Positions 12,022 to 21,120 of a DNA stretch of 64,000 nt are shown here, one piece after another (the stretch's first letter is position 1; each line of letters starts with the position of its first letter). The position numbers and the translations under genes were made by a program. The DNA lies in contig NZ_QKLF01000002.1 of assembly GCF_003224335.1 (NCBI RefSeq), positions 186,001 through 250,000 of the forward strand. Direction: 5' to 3'. Under the pieces are notes generated by a model. It was given only the letters and a program-made list of their open reading frames with translations, did no database searches and had not been told where the DNA came from. Source of the stretch: Curtobacterium sp. MCJR17_055 (GTDB lineage: Bacteria > Actinomycetota > Actinomycetes > Actinomycetales > Microbacteriaceae).

Positions 12022-15000
12022 TCAGATGTCGTCGACGGACGACGACTCGAACCGCGAGGAGATGTTGATGCCGAGCTCTTCAGCGGCACGGAAGACCTCG
12101 TCGTCCGTGTCGCGGAGGCTGACCGCCTGGCCGTCCGCCGAGAGGACCTCGACGTTCAGGCAGAGCGACTGCATCTCCTTCATGAGGACCTTGAACGACT
12201 CCGGGATGCCGGGCTCCTGGATGTTCTCGCCCTTGACGATCGCCTCGTAGACCTTCACGCGGCCGAGGATGTCGTCGGACTTGATCGTCAGGAGCTCCTG
12301 GAGGGCGTACGCGGCACCGTATGCCTCGAGCGCCCACACCTCCATCTCACCGAAGCGCTGTCCACCGAACTGCGCCTTCCCACCCAGCGGCTGCTGCGTG
12401 ATCATCGAGTACGGGCCGGTCGAACGGGCGTGGATCTTGTCGTCGACCAGGTGGTGCAGCTTCAGGATGTACATGTAGCCGACCGAGACGGGCTCCGGGA
12501 ACGGCTCGCCGGAGCGACCGTCGAAGAGCTGCGCCTTGCCCGAGGAACCGATCAGGCGCTCGCCGTCACGGTTCGGGAGCGTGGAGTCGAGGAGGCCCTC
12601 GATCTCGCGCTCGTACGCACCGTCGAACACCGGGGTGGCGACCTTCGTGCCGGGGGCTGCGCTGTGCGCGGCCTCGGGCAGGGCGGAGGCCCACTCCTGG
12701 ATGCCCTCGACGTTCCAGCCCTGCTTCGCGAGCCACCCGAGGTGGATCTCGAGGACCTGGCCGAAGTTCATGCGGCCGGGGACGCCGAGCGGGTTGAGGA
12801 CGATGTCGACCGGGGTGCCGTCCGCGAGGAAGGGCATGTCCTCCACGGGAAGGATCGTCGAGATGACGCCCTTGTTGCCGTGGCGGCCGGCGAGCTTGTC
12901 ACCCGCGGTGATCTTGCGCTTCTGGGCGATGTAGACGACCACGCGCTGGTTGACGCCCGAGCCGAGCTCGTCGTCGCCGTCCTGCGAGTCGAACACCTTG
13001 ACGCCGATGATCGTGCCCTCTTCACCGTGGGGCACCTTGAGCGAGGTGTCGCGGACTTCGCGCGACTTCTCGTTGAAGATGGCACGGAGCAGGCGCTCCT
13101 CGGCACTCAGCTCGGTCTCGCCCTTCGGCGTGACCTTGCCGACCAGGATGTCGCCGGGGCGGACCTCGGCACCGATCCGGATGATGCCGCGCTCGTCGAG
13201 GTCGGCCAGGAGGTCCGGGCTGACGTTCGGGAGGTCGCGGGTGATCTCCTCTTTCCCGAGCTTCGTGTCGCGGGCGTCGACCTCGTACTCCTCGATGTGG
13301 ATCGAGGAGAGCGTGTCGTCCTTCACGAGGTTCTGCGACAGGATCATCGCGTCCTCGTAGTTGTAGCCCTCCCACGGCATGAACGCGACGAGGAGGTTCT
13401 TGCCGAGCGCGAGCTCGCCGTTCTCCGTCGCGGGGCCGTCGGCGATGACCTCGCCCTGCTCCACACGCTCACCGGCGCTGACGATCACGCGGTGGTTGTA
13501 GCTGGTGCCCTGGTTCGAGCGGTCGAACTTGCGCAGGTAGTAGGTCTGCGTGCCGCCCTCGTCGAGCTGCAGGGTCACGGCGTCGGCCGAGACCTCGGAG
13601 ACGACGCCCGCCTTGTCGGCGGTGACGACGTCACCGGCGTCGATGGCGGTGTAGCCCTCCATGCCGGTGCCGACGAGCGGCGACTCGGAGCGGAGGAGCG
13701 GCACGGCCTGGCGCTGCATGTTCGCACCCATGAGGGCGCGGTTCGCGTCGTCGTGCTCGAGGAACGGGATGAGCGAGGTCGCGACCGACACCATCTGGCG
13801 CGGCGAGACGTCCATGTAGTCGACCTCGTCCTTGCCGACGAGCTCGACCTCCCCGCCCTTCTTGCGGACGAGCACCTTGTCGTCCTGGAAGTGGAAGTCG
13901 TCCGTCAGCGGGGCGTTGGCCTGCGCGACGACGAAGTCGTCCTCTTCCGAGGCCGTGAGGTAGTCGATGGTCGTGGTGACCTGACCGTTCACGACCCGGC
14001 GGTACGGGGTCTCGATGAAGCCGAAGGAGTTGATCCGACCGAACGACGCGAGCGAACCGATCAGGCCGATGTTCGGGCCTTCCGGGGTCTCGATCGGGCA
14101 CATGCGGCCGTAGTGCGACGGGTGGACGTCGCGGACCTCGACGCCGGCACGCTCACGGGACAGACCACCCGGGCCGAGGGCCGACAGACGCCGCTTGTGC
14201 GTCAGGCCCGCGAGCGGGTTGTTCTGGTCCATGAACTGCGACAGCTGGCTGGTCCCGAAGAACTCCTTGATCGCGGCGACGACGGGACGCACGTTGATGA
14301 GCGTCTGCGGCGTGATGGCCTCGATGTCCTGCGTGGTCATGCGCTCGCGGACGACGCGCTCCATGCGGGACAGACCCGTGCGGACCTGGTTCTGGATGAG
14401 CTCGCCGACGGCGCGGATGCGACGGTTGCCGAAGTGGTCGATGTCGTCCACGTCGAGGCGGAGCTGGACCGGCTCGCCGTCACGGATGCCGTCCATCGTG
14501 GTGCGCTCGGCGTGCAGCGACACGAGGTACTTGATCGTCGCGACGATGTCCTTGACGGTGAGCACCGAGTCGGACAGCGGGGCGTCGATGCCGAGCTTGC
14601 GGTCGAGCTTGTACCGACCGACCTTGGCCAGGTCGTAGCGCTTCGGGTTGAAGTAGAAGTTGTCGAGGAGCGCACGCGCGGCCTCGGCGGCGACCTGCTC
14701 GCCCGGACGGAGCTTCCGGTAGATGTCCTTGAGCGCCTCTTCCTTCGTGAGGACGGCGTCCTTCTCGAGGGTCGACTCCATGGACGCGAAGCCCTGGAAC
14801 TCCTCCATGATCTCTTCGCTCGTCAGGCCGAGGGCCTTGAGGAAGACGGTCACGGACTGCTTGCGCTTGCGGTCGATGCGCACGCCCACCTGGTCGCGCT
14901 TGTCGATCTCGAACTCGAGCCACGCACCGCGCGACGGGATGATGCGAGCGGAGTAGATGTCCTTGTCGGACGTCTTCTCCTGGGCGCGCTCGAAGTACAC

Positions 15001-15510
15001 GCCCGGCGAGCGGACGAGCTGCGAGACGACGACACGCTCGGTGCCGTTGATGATGAACGTGCCGCGCTCGGTCATGAGCGGGAAGTCGCCCATGAAGACC
15101 GTCTGCGTCTTGATCTCACCCGTCATGTGGTTCATGAACTCGGCGTTGACGTACAGCGGAGCGGCGTAGGTCTTGCCGCGCTCCTTGCAGTCGTCGATCG
15201 AGTACTTCGGGTCCTCGAGCTCCGGCGACGTGAACGAGAGCTGCATGGTCTCGCCGAGGTCCTCGATCGGGGAGATCTCCTCGAAGATCTCCTCGAGGCC
15301 GGAGTGCAGCGCGAGGTCGGTGCGACCCTGCTCCTGCCCTTCGGCGAGGCGGGCCTTCCATGCGTCGTTGCCGACGAGCCAGTCGAAGCTCTCCGTCTGG
15401 AGGGCGAGCAGATCAGGAACCGTGAGGGTGTCCGTGATCTTGGCGAACGAGAGTCGCGAGTGGTTGCGACCGTTCTTGGGGTTGGTGGATGCGTTGGGCG
15501 CAGCAGCCAA
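12022..15510 (-). CDS. rpoB: DNA-directed RNA polymerase subunit beta
   Basis: 1162 residues from TTG 15510. This start was chosen over GTG 15546 because CGGAGG sits 8 bases upstream and the product then begins (M)[15 protein letters not shown] before [20 protein letters not shown], as in related actinobacteria. The rifampicin region reads [20 protein letters not shown] followed by [11 protein letters not shown], with wild-type residues at the usual resistance sites, so rifampicin sensitivity is predicted at this locus. Other landmarks: [15 protein letters not shown] and the C-terminal [22 protein letters not shown] clamp. Known role: catalytic core with RpoC. It has its own promoter and a leader of roughly 270 nt. 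Confidence 0.99.
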   Translation of the reverse strand: MAAAPNASTNPKNGRNHSRLSFAKITDTLTVPDLLALQTESFDWLVGNDAWKARLAEGQEQGRTDLALHSGLEEIFEEISPIEDLGETMQLSFTSPELEDPKYSIDDCKERGKTYAAPLYVNAEFMNHMTGEIKTQTVFMGDFPLMTERGTFIINGTERVVVSQLVRSPGVYFERAQEKTSDKDIYSARIIPSRGAWLEFEIDKRDQVGVRIDRKRKQSVTVFLKALGLTSEEIMEEFQGFASMESTLEKDAVLTKEEALKDIYRKLRPGEQVAAEAARALLDNFYFNPKRYDLAKVGRYKLDRKLGIDAPLSDSVLTVKDIVATIKYLVSLHAERTTMDGIRDGEPVQLRLDVDDIDHFGNRRIRAVGELIQNQVRTGLSRMERVVRERMTTQDIEAITPQTLINVRPVVAAIKEFFGTSQLSQFMDQNNPLAGLTHKRRLSALGPGGLSRERAGVEVRDVHPSHYGRMCPIETPEGPNIGLIGSLASFGRINSFGFIETPYRRVVNGQVTTTIDYLTASEEDDFVVAQANAPLTDDFHFQDDKVLVRKKGGEVELVGKDEVDYMDVSPRQMVSVATSLIPFLEHDDANRALMGANMQRQAVPLLRSESPLVGTGMEGYTAIDAGDVVTADKAGVVSEVSADAVTLQLDEGGTQTYYLRKFDRSNQGTSYNHRVIVSAGERVEQGEVIADGPATENGELALGKNLLVAFMPWEGYNYEDAMILSQNLVKDDTLSSIHIEEYEVDARDTKLGKEEITRDLPNVSPDLLADLDERGIIRIGAEVRPGDILVGKVTPKGETELSAEERLLRAIFNEKSREVRDTSLKVPHGEEGTIIGVKVFDSQDGDDELGSGVNQRVVVYIAQKRKITAGDKLAGRHGNKGVISTILPVEDMPFLADGTPVDIVLNPLGVPGRMNFGQVLEIHLGWLAKQGWNVEGIQEWASALPEAAHSAAPGTKVATPVFDGAYEREIEGLLDSTLPNRDGERLIGSSGKAQLFDGRSGEPFPEPVSVGYMYILKLHHLVDDKIHARSTGPYSMITQQPLGGKAQFGGQRFGEMEVWALEAYGAAYALQELLTIKSDDILGRVKVYEAIVKGENIQEPGIPESFKVLMKEMQSLCLNVEVLSADGQAVSLRDTDDEVFRAAEELGINISSRFESSSVDDI

Positions 15511-15779
15511 GGGTTTGACCTCCGGTAGGCCCCGTCGGGCCGACACTGACGAGCAGTGTGTAGGTGAGTGGATTGATCGCTCGGCGCAACCCGATGATCA
15601 CGACACGAGTACGGTGAGGCTCCGGGTCCGGAGCCGCCTGTGGGATGATCGGTGAGCGGGCCCCGCCGCCATATACGGGACCGGCATCACCAGGCGTGTT
15701 CTGCGAAGCACCTGCTGAGAGGCGTCTTCGAGGAACTCGGTCGACCGCAATATGACGACACGGATGCCAGGGAGCGCGA
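15511..15779 (-). promoter_or_regulatory. rpoB mRNA leader with internal hairpin
   Basis: If transcription starts just past the 15786 -10 box, the leader is about 269 nt with no gene. It holds the palindrome GGCTCCGGGTCCGGAGCC at 15618-15635, which folds into a compact hairpin. The leader ends in the CGGAGG ribosome site before the TTG start. Leader-based control of rpoBC is inferred only from length and structure. Confidence 0.5.
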
Positions 15780-15785
15780 ACTGTC

Positions 15786-15815
15786 ATCATAGGTCGGGGA
15801 CGAGTGCGCTGTCCA
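15786..15815 (-). promoter_or_regulatory. Predicted rpoBC promoter
   Basis: On the minus strand: -35 TGGACA (15810-15815), an 18-bp spacer, -10 TATGAT (15786-15791). Both hexamers are close to the primary-sigma consensus, as expected for a highly transcribed operon. Confidence 0.65.
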
Positions 15816-15885
15816 GTCCTGGCTTGACCGAGATCGAGTCCGGCGTGTATAAGCCCCGCCGGGCCGGTCTCATTCCCCCGCGCGG

Positions 15886-16437
15886 TCACCGCCGGCCGCC
15901 CCCTCCGAGTGCACGGACCGCGTCGCACGGTCGGTCGCTCCGCACGAAGGTCGTCCGTCCCGCGTCGTCGGTGATCTCCACCCCGGGCCCCGGCGTCAGC
16001 ACGAGTGCCCGGCGGCGGCGCCCGATCCGGAGACCGACCCCGCCGTAGGTGGTGGCGTCCGCCTCAGTCACCCGGACCCTCGTGATCCGCCCTCTGGCGA
16101 TCCGGCGGGGCGGGAGCGGCCGGAAGTGCAGCACGACGGCGTCCTCGGTGACGGTGAACCCGGCGCGGGCGGCGAGGGCGAGTGCGCCGACCACGACGGC
16201 GACGAGCCCGGGGACGACGAGCGCCGACTCGGGCGCGTCCCCCGGCCAGGCGAGGACCGCCGCCGTCAGCGCGAGCCCGGCGGCCAGCACGACCCCGCCG
16301 ACGACGCGCATCCAGACGGGCGCGCTCTGGCGGTCCTCGACGAGCGGCCGGGAGGCCCGCCCCGGCTCCGTCGTGCGAGCGGACGCTCGCGCGGAACGTC
16401 CGGTACGGACTGGGATCGAGAGGGTGTCGGTGGACAT
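15886..16437 (-). CDS. Small membrane protein with bacterial PH-like domain
   Basis: 183 residues from ATG 16437 (MSTDTLSIPVRTGRSA). The N-terminal ~55 residues are polar and basic. Two membrane helices follow (VVGGVVLAAGLALTAAVLAW and VVPGLVAVVVGALALAARAG) joined by a short acidic loop. The C-terminal half (FTVTEDAVVLHFRPLPPRRI, then RITRVRVTEADATTYGG and VEITDDAGRTTFVRSDRP) has the beta-rich pattern of bacterial PH domains that follow a transmembrane hairpin. Function of this group is unknown. It lies upstream of rpoB on the same strand but more than 370 bp away with a promoter between, so it is probably independent. Confidence 0.65.
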   Translation of the reverse strand: MSTDTLSIPVRTGRSARASARTTEPGRASRPLVEDRQSAPVWMRVVGGVVLAAGLALTAAVLAWPGDAPESALVVPGLVAVVVGALALAARAGFTVTEDAVVLHFRPLPPRRIARGRITRVRVTEADATTYGGVGLRIGRRRRALVLTPGPGVEITDDAGRTTFVRSDRPCDAVRALGGGGRR

Positions 16438-16799
16438 GGTCGGGCTCCTTCGGGCGCGGGACGCCCGGACGTGGTGCGGCGGTGTGGGTCGGACGGCGGC
16501 ACGGCGAGGAGGCCCGCGACGAGGGCGGGGCTCGTCGTCGGGCTGCGTCCGGAGCGGTCGGGAACGGCGGCGGACGGGCTCCGGCGTGGACCGGGGCGGG
16601 CGTCGACGGCGTCGGGCCGACCGGGGCGACGGGAACGACCGAAGGTGGGGTCGCGTCGTCCGTCGCACGAGGACACCGGCACGGTACGTCGTGCACCTCG
16701 GCGTCTCCTGACTGTCCATGCAGAAGCATGGATCAGCGGCGGCCAGCGTCCATCGGACGACCGGTCGGCCGGCGCGCGTGCGGTTCGTATCCTGGTCGC
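16438..16799. other. Non-coding gap, no supportable gene
   Basis: About 360 bp between the divergent PH-like and hypothetical genes. Open frames exist on both strands but read as Arg/Pro-rich shadow translations. No repeat or clear hairpin was found. The ribosome site AAGGAGCCCG for the PH-like gene is at the left end. Confidence 0.5.
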
Positions 16800-17174
16800 A
16801 TGCCCAGTCTCTCGAGCGAGGAGCTCTCCAGCTGGATCGCGGAGTTCCGTGCCCACGACGCCGGTGACGCTGCCGACCCACGGGCGATCGACGTGTCGTG
16901 GGACGGTTCCCTCATCGACACCGCGCTCATCGTGGCCCGGCTGGGCACGTCCGGGACCGAGGTCTACCTGAAGCGTGAGATCGGCGGCTCGCCGGAGTGG
17001 ACCGTGACGTTCGAGGCCCGCGAGACCGACGCGCAGGTCTCCGCGGAGCAGGTGATGACCCTGGCCACCGAGGTCCTGGCGGTCGGAAGGCTGTGCGCGT
17101 TCCTCACCGAGCGGACGGCGCAGCACCTCCGCGAGGTCGCGGGCCGCGATGGTGTTCCATCGACCCATGGCTGA
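16800..17174 (+). CDS. Hypothetical protein
   Basis: 124 residues; no family recognised. The sequence is acidic and soluble, with no signal peptide or membrane helix. Predicted pattern: helix (SSEELSSWIAEFRAHD), a beta-rich middle (IDVSWDGSLIDTALIVARL, VYLKREIGGSPEWTVTFEAR), then a helix (AEQVMTLATEVLAVGRLCAFL). The stop overlaps the start region of the next gene, so the two are probably co-transcribed and translated in a coupled way. Composition and third-position G+C match neighbouring genes, which supports real coding. Confidence 0.65.
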   Translation: MPSLSSEELSSWIAEFRAHDAGDAADPRAIDVSWDGSLIDTALIVARLGTSGTEVYLKREIGGSPEWTVTFEARETDAQVSAEQVMTLATEVLAVGRLCAFLTERTAQHLREVAGRDGVPSTHG

Positions 17175-18009
17175 TGCGTTCGACGGGTTCCGGGTCGGTG
17201 CTGGGTACGCGGTGGTCGAGCCGGACAAGCATCGGCCGGGCTCGTTCACCCTGGTGGTCGACGGCACGCCGCAGTCACACGTCGACCTCGAGGACCCGAC
17301 ACACCTGGCGTTCGAGTACATCCGGCGGATCGGGCACGCGATCGACCTCCTGCCGCCGGGGCCGGTCACCGCGCTGCACCTCGGCGCCGGTGCGCTGACC
17401 CTGCCGCGGTACGTCGCGGTCACGCGACCGGGTTCGCGGCAGCAGGTCATCGAGCTCGAGCGGGACCTGGTCGACCATGTGCGGGACGCCCTGCCGTTCC
17501 CCCGCGGCGCCTCGATCCGCGTGCGGTACGGCGACGCCCGCGAGGTGCTCGAGAAGCTGCCGGCCGGTCTCCGCGGCACCGTGGACCTGGCCGTCGTCGA
17601 CGTCTTCAGCGGCGCACGCACCCCTGCGCACGTGACGAGCGTGGAGTTCTACCGCTCGGTCGCCTCCTTCCTGTCCCCGACCGGCATCGTCGCGGTGAAC
17701 GTCGCCGACGGTGCCGGCCTGGCCTTCGCCCGTGGGCAGGCAGCGACGCTGCAGTCGGTGCTGCCGTCCGTCGCGGCGGTCGCGGACACCGGGATGCTCA
17801 AGGGCCGGCGGTTCGGCAACATCGTGCTGCTCGGGTCCCCCGGTGCCCTGCCGATCGCGGAGATGCCGCGGCGGTACTCCTCCGACCCGCTGCCGAGCAA
17901 GGTCGTGCACGGCGACGAGCTGCGGTCCTTCATCGCGGGAGCGCCCATCGTCACCGACACCACGGCCATCGGGTCGCCCGAGCCGAACCGGTCCGTCTTC
18001 GGCGCCTGA
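17149..18009 (+). CDS. Spermidine-synthase-like methyltransferase-fold protein
   Basis: 286 residues from ATG 17149 (GAGG about 12 bases upstream); ATG 17167 (MADAFDGFRVG) is equally plausible and lacks only the first six residues. A Rossmann nucleotide motif is visible at VTALHLGAGALTLPRYVAV, with the acidic ligand after strand two (QQVIELERDLVDHVR), then IRVRYGDAREVLEKLP and DLAVVDVFSGARTPAHVTS, matching the PABS/spermidine synthase fold. The polyamine-site residues of true SpeE are not obvious, so it may be one of the many actinobacterial fused or SAM-dependent homologues whose substrate is unknown. It overlaps the preceding hypothetical gene. Confidence 0.72.
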   Translation: MVFHRPMADAFDGFRVGAGYAVVEPDKHRPGSFTLVVDGTPQSHVDLEDPTHLAFEYIRRIGHAIDLLPPGPVTALHLGAGALTLPRYVAVTRPGSRQQVIELERDLVDHVRDALPFPRGASIRVRYGDAREVLEKLPAGLRGTVDLAVVDVFSGARTPAHVTSVEFYRSVASFLSPTGIVAVNVADGAGLAFARGQAATLQSVLPSVAAVADTGMLKGRRFGNIVLLGSPGALPIAEMPRRYSSDPLPSKVVHGDELRSFIAGAPIVTDTTAIGSPEPNRSVFGA

Positions 18010-18105
18010 GCAGCGGCTGCGGACGGCGTCCCTCGCGGTGCGGACGCTGCCAGGATGGGGGCACGCCGCGCCAGCGCGCGACCGCACACCACGAGGAGGC
18101 CGCCG

Positions 18106-18831
18106 ATGACCAACGACGATCGCACCCCAGCCCCGCAGGGCCACGGCGAGCAGGACCAGCCGCGCTACGGCGAGCGCATCACGCCCGAGCACGGTTCGGC
18201 ACCGCGGTACGAGGACCAGCCAACGCAGCAGTACGGCCAGCAGTCCGCGCCGCAGTGGGGCCAGCAGCGGCACGGCGACCAGCAGTACGGGCAGCAGCAG
18301 CACGGCGACCAGTACGGGCACCAGCAGCACGGGCAGCAGCAGCACGGGCAGCCGCAGTACGGGCAGCCGCAGCAGTGGGACCAGCAGCACGGCGCCGCTC
18401 CCGCCTGGCAGGCGCACGAGGGCGCGGTGAAGCGGAAGCGCACCCTGGGGGTCGTGGCGTTCGGCCTGGGGATCGTGGCCCTCGTGCTCGGTGCCGTCGG
18501 CGGCTGGTTGTTCGGCAGCGGCATCGGGGCGAGCGAGTCGTTCCGGGAGCTCATGCGCAGCGGCGGCTCCGGCACCGTCGACCAGCAGCAGATGTCGCAG
18601 GAGCTCATGTCGGATCCCGCCGTGATGGGCGCCGTCGGCAGCGCCTTGGTCGTGGCGGGCATCGGCTTCGTCATCGGGCTCTGGGCCCTCGTGCAGGGCA
18701 TCATCGCCACCGCCACGGGACGCGGCCGGGTGTGGGGCGTCCTGGCGATCGTCCTCGCCGTCCTCGCCGGCATCGTGTTCTTCGTCGCCTACGGCGCCTC
18801 GATCGCCGCCGCCGTCGCCGGGGCTCGCTGA
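18106..18831 (+). CDS. Membrane protein with Gln/Gly/His repeat N-terminus
   Basis: 241 residues from ATG 18106 with GAGGAGG six bases upstream. Residues about 40-105 are low-complexity repeats built on QYGQ, QHGQ and QQHGD. The C-terminal half has three hydrophobic segments (TLGVVAFGLGIVALVLGAVGGWLFGSG, ALVVAGIGFVIGLWALVQGIIA and VLAIVLAVLAGIVFFVAYGAS). Such proline/glutamine-rich cytoplasmic tails before small membrane domains are common in actinobacterial DUF4190-like proteins, often linked to cell-envelope functions; no specific role can be assigned. A hairpin follows the stop. The repeat region could vary in length by slippage. Confidence 0.72.
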   Translation: MTNDDRTPAPQGHGEQDQPRYGERITPEHGSAPRYEDQPTQQYGQQSAPQWGQQRHGDQQYGQQQHGDQYGHQQHGQQQHGQPQYGQPQQWDQQHGAAPAWQAHEGAVKRKRTLGVVAFGLGIVALVLGAVGGWLFGSGIGASESFRELMRSGGSGTVDQQQMSQELMSDPAVMGAVGSALVVAGIGFVIGLWALVQGIIATATGRGRVWGVLAIVLAVLAGIVFFVAYGASIAAAVAGAR

Positions 18832-18849
18832 CCGCTCGACGCCGACCGA

Positions 18850-18884
18850 CACGGCCCGTCCCGGTGCATCCGGGGCGGGCCGTG
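18850..18884 (+). terminator. Hairpin terminator after the repeat-rich membrane protein
   Basis: A 14-bp stem with one G-T pair (18850-18863 with 18871-18884) and 7-nt loop, 18 bp past the stop. Confidence 0.75.
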
Positions 18885-18943
18885 CGCGTTCCGTGCGCGT
18901 GGCACGGGGACCTCAGGGGATCGCGCGGATACCCTCGACCGTG

Positions 18944-19777
18944 ATGTCCCTCCCGCCCGACGAACGCCGAGACCACGACCGGACCGACCAGGCCCGGGAG
19001 CCCCGTCATGCCGCCCCGGTGACCGCCGGGGTCAGCCCGGGCAGCACCTTCGCGCCGATCAGCCTCCGCCCGGCCGTCGACGTCCAGGTCGTGCAGGACC
19101 GCCTGCGCGACCTCGGCCAGAGCCGGAGCACCGACGCCCTCGCCGAGCGCGCCGAACTGCTCCGTCTGCTCGGCCGCCTGGACGAGTCGCTCACCGTGGC
19201 CGAGGAGGTGTTCCGGCTGACGATGTTCACCGGGGAACGCCAGGACAAGGTCGGCGCACGCATCCGCCGCGCCCACGTCCTGCACGACCTCGGGCGCTAC
19301 GAGCGCGCCGCCACCGAGGCCTCGATGGCGCGCGACACGGCCGCGACCGAGGAGTGGCCGGAGCTGGAGGGCGCCGCCGCCGAACTCGAGGGCTGGTCCC
19401 TCTACGAGCTCTCCCGGTTCGAGGAGGCGCGCGCCGTCCTCAGCCGCGCGTACGACGCCTTCCGCGCTGCCGGAGCACCGTCCGAGCGCACCGAAGCGCT
19501 CCGCACGGCCGTCGAGGCCGCACTCCGGGCCTCCATGGCGCAGCCCGCCCCTGAGCCGGAGGCCGCTCGACCGCGGACCGCCCGCGAGGTCGCGGTCCGC
19601 ACCGAGGGCGAACCGCAGACGCGCATGGCCGAACCGGAGAAGCAGATCCCGCCGATCCGACGCCGGGTGCTCGGTGCGCCCGACGCCGCCCGGACCGAGG
19701 GCGACTCGCTCTGGGGCCGCCTGTCCGCCCGGAAGGACCGGTCCGACGAGGGCCAGGGTCCGCTCGGGGAGCAGTGA
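18944..19777 (+). CDS. TPR-like repeat protein
   Basis: 277 residues. ATG 18944 was chosen; GTG 18941 immediately before it is equally possible. After a disordered ~45-residue head, residues about 60-200 form helical pairs of tetratricopeptide type: ALAERAELLRLLGRLDESLTV, AEEVFRLTMFTGERQDKVGAR, RAHVLHDLGRYERAATEAS, LEGWSLYELSRFEEARAVLS. The C-terminal ~80 residues are Pro/Arg/Glu-rich and probably disordered. TPR proteins are protein-protein scaffolds; the partner is unknown. The stop overlaps the start of the SprT-like gene by 4 bp, so the two are translationally coupled and may act together. Confidence 0.75.
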   Translation: MSLPPDERRDHDRTDQAREPRHAAPVTAGVSPGSTFAPISLRPAVDVQVVQDRLRDLGQSRSTDALAERAELLRLLGRLDESLTVAEEVFRLTMFTGERQDKVGARIRRAHVLHDLGRYERAATEASMARDTAATEEWPELEGAAAELEGWSLYELSRFEEARAVLSRAYDAFRAAGAPSERTEALRTAVEAALRASMAQPAPEPEAARPRTAREVAVRTEGEPQTRMAEPEKQIPPIRRRVLGAPDAARTEGDSLWGRLSARKDRSDEGQGPLGEQ

Positions 19778-20292
19778 CCGCACTCGACCACGTCCGGTCC
19801 CGGGCTGCCGAGCTGATGGGCGCCCACCTGCCCGACGGCTCCTGGACCTTCGCGTTCGACAACGCGAAGACCCGAGCCGGCCAGTGCGACTTCGCCCGGC
19901 GCCGCATCACCGTGAGCCGGCACCTCGCCGTCCGCTTCGCTCCCGACGACGTCGAGCAGGTCCTCCTGCACGAGATCGCGCACGCCCTGAGCGGGCCACG
20001 CGCCGGCCACGGGCCCTCGTGGCGCCGGACGGCCCGTGCCCTCGGGTACACCGGGTCGCGGCTGCACGACGGACCGATCGCGAGCGAACTGGCGCCGTGG
20101 GTGGGGCACTGCCCGGCCGGACACGAGCACTTCCGGTACCGGACCCCCACGCGCCCGCTGGCCTGCGCCCGGTGCTCGCGCCGGTTCGACGAGCGGAACG
20201 TCATCGCATGGACGCGACGCCTGCCCGGGACGACGGAGACGACTAGCCCAGCCCGGGCGGATCGTGTCGGAGGCGCGCCGCACACCCGTTAG
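19774..20292 (+). CDS. SprT-like zinc metallopeptidase-fold protein
   Basis: 172 residues from GTG 19774. The zinc motif HEIAH is at residues 66-70 with the third ligand in GHGPSW (His79), the arrangement of SprT/SPRTN-like domains. A C-terminal zinc ribbon is suggested by CPAGH and CARCSRRF. In eukaryotes SPRTN digests DNA-protein crosslinks; bacterial SprT-like proteins are mostly uncharacterised, so a DNA-repair or protein-quality role is inference. It begins inside the end of the TPR gene and is followed 9 bp later by the CGNR gene, suggesting a three-gene run. Confidence 0.85.
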   Translation: MTALDHVRSRAAELMGAHLPDGSWTFAFDNAKTRAGQCDFARRRITVSRHLAVRFAPDDVEQVLLHEIAHALSGPRAGHGPSWRRTARALGYTGSRLHDGPIASELAPWVGHCPAGHEHFRYRTPTRPLACARCSRRFDERNVIAWTRRLPGTTETTSPARADRVGGAPHTR

Positions 20293-20301
20293 CCTGGGCG
20301 G

Positions 20302-20997
20302 ATGCGAACAGGGCAGGACATCCGGACCGATGCCGGGTCCTCGTGGTTCTTCGACGCGGGACGCATCGCCCTCGACTTCGCGCACACCGGCGGGTTCACC
20401 GACGACCCCGACCGGCGCCGTCCGCGCGGACACCTCGGTGAACTGCTCGCGACCCCGGCCGACCTGGACGAGTGGCTCGGCCTGCACACCGAACCGATCG
20501 ACGTCGGCGCCACCGCGCGCGAACTGCAGGACGCCCGTGCGCTCCGGGCCGCGATCGCCCGCCTCGCCGTCGCCGCAGCACCCGCCGCCGCCGACTCCGC
20601 GGGCGAGCGCACCGCCGTCGCCGCGGGCCTCCGTGCCGGGACCGGACGCACCCGTCCCGTGCCGGACGACATCGACACCGTCAACCTGTTCGCCGCACTG
20701 CCGGACGTGCCCCCGAGCCTCCCGGGTGGTCGACGCCGTGCCGGGGCGAACCGCGTCCGGCTCGCGCAGGCGCTCTCGAGCGTCGCCCGCGACGCCGTCG
20801 CCCTGCTCACCGAGGTCGGCTTCGACGACCTCGAGGCCGAGGGCCGGTCCGCGCGCCTCAGCCGGTGCTCCGCGCCGGACTGCGGCCTGGTGTTCTACGA
20901 CTCCTCGCGCGGCGGCACCCGACGCTGGTGCTCCATGCAGCGCTGCGGGAACCGGGCGAAGGTGCGTGCGCACCGGGCCCGCCGCGCAGGCGTCTGA
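20302..20997 (+). CDS. CGNR zinc-finger putative transcription regulator
   Basis: 231 residues. The N-terminal ABATE-like region (FFDAGRIALDFAHTGG, then HLGELLATPADLDEWLGLH) is typical of the family and is thought to bind ligands. The C-terminal CGNR finger is intact: RCSAPDCGLVFYDSSRGGTRRWC, then CGNRAKVRAHR. Stress-response DNA binding has been proposed for this family; the ligand and targets are unknown. It lies 9 bp after the SprT-like gene. Confidence 0.88.
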   Translation: MRTGQDIRTDAGSSWFFDAGRIALDFAHTGGFTDDPDRRRPRGHLGELLATPADLDEWLGLHTEPIDVGATARELQDARALRAAIARLAVAAAPAAADSAGERTAVAAGLRAGTGRTRPVPDDIDTVNLFAALPDVPPSLPGGRRRAGANRVRLAQALSSVARDAVALLTEVGFDDLEAEGRSARLSRCSAPDCGLVFYDSSRGGTRRWCSMQRCGNRAKVRAHRARRAGV

Positions 20998-21064
20998 CCG
21001 ACACCGAGCTGCGAGCAGCGGGTCCGGCAGCGGGATTGGCAGCGGGCCGCGGACCGCCCGATCT

Positions 21065-21114
21065 GGTGCGGCACCGAAACCCTGGATTCGGTGCACCGAA
21101 CTCTCTGGCATGCT
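21065..21114 (+). promoter_or_regulatory. Palindromic operator/promoter before the Nramp gene
   Basis: A perfect 14-bp palindrome TTCGGTGCACCGAA (21087-21100) is preceded by a second one, GGTGCGGCACC (21065-21075), and CACCGAA is repeated at 21073 and 21094. CATGCT at 21109-21114 is a possible -10 placing the start of transcription at or near the ATG (leaderless). The palindrome would then cover the -35. Metal-dependent repression (MntR or Fur-like) is inference from the target gene. Confidence 0.5.
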
Positions 21115-21120
21115 GACCGC

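Noticed and set aside
15824-15853. A plus-strand promoter TTGACC-18-TATAAG next to the rpoB promoter
   Set aside because: Good hexamers, but no plus-strand gene follows for nearly 1 kb and the interval holds a minus-strand gene. It may be a chance match or start an antisense RNA; not enough to call.
16438-16799. A short leader peptide beginning at ATG 16729 on the minus strand
   Set aside because: Its ribosome site is weak and the translation continues as Pro/Arg-rich shadow sequence; the downstream gene has its own site.
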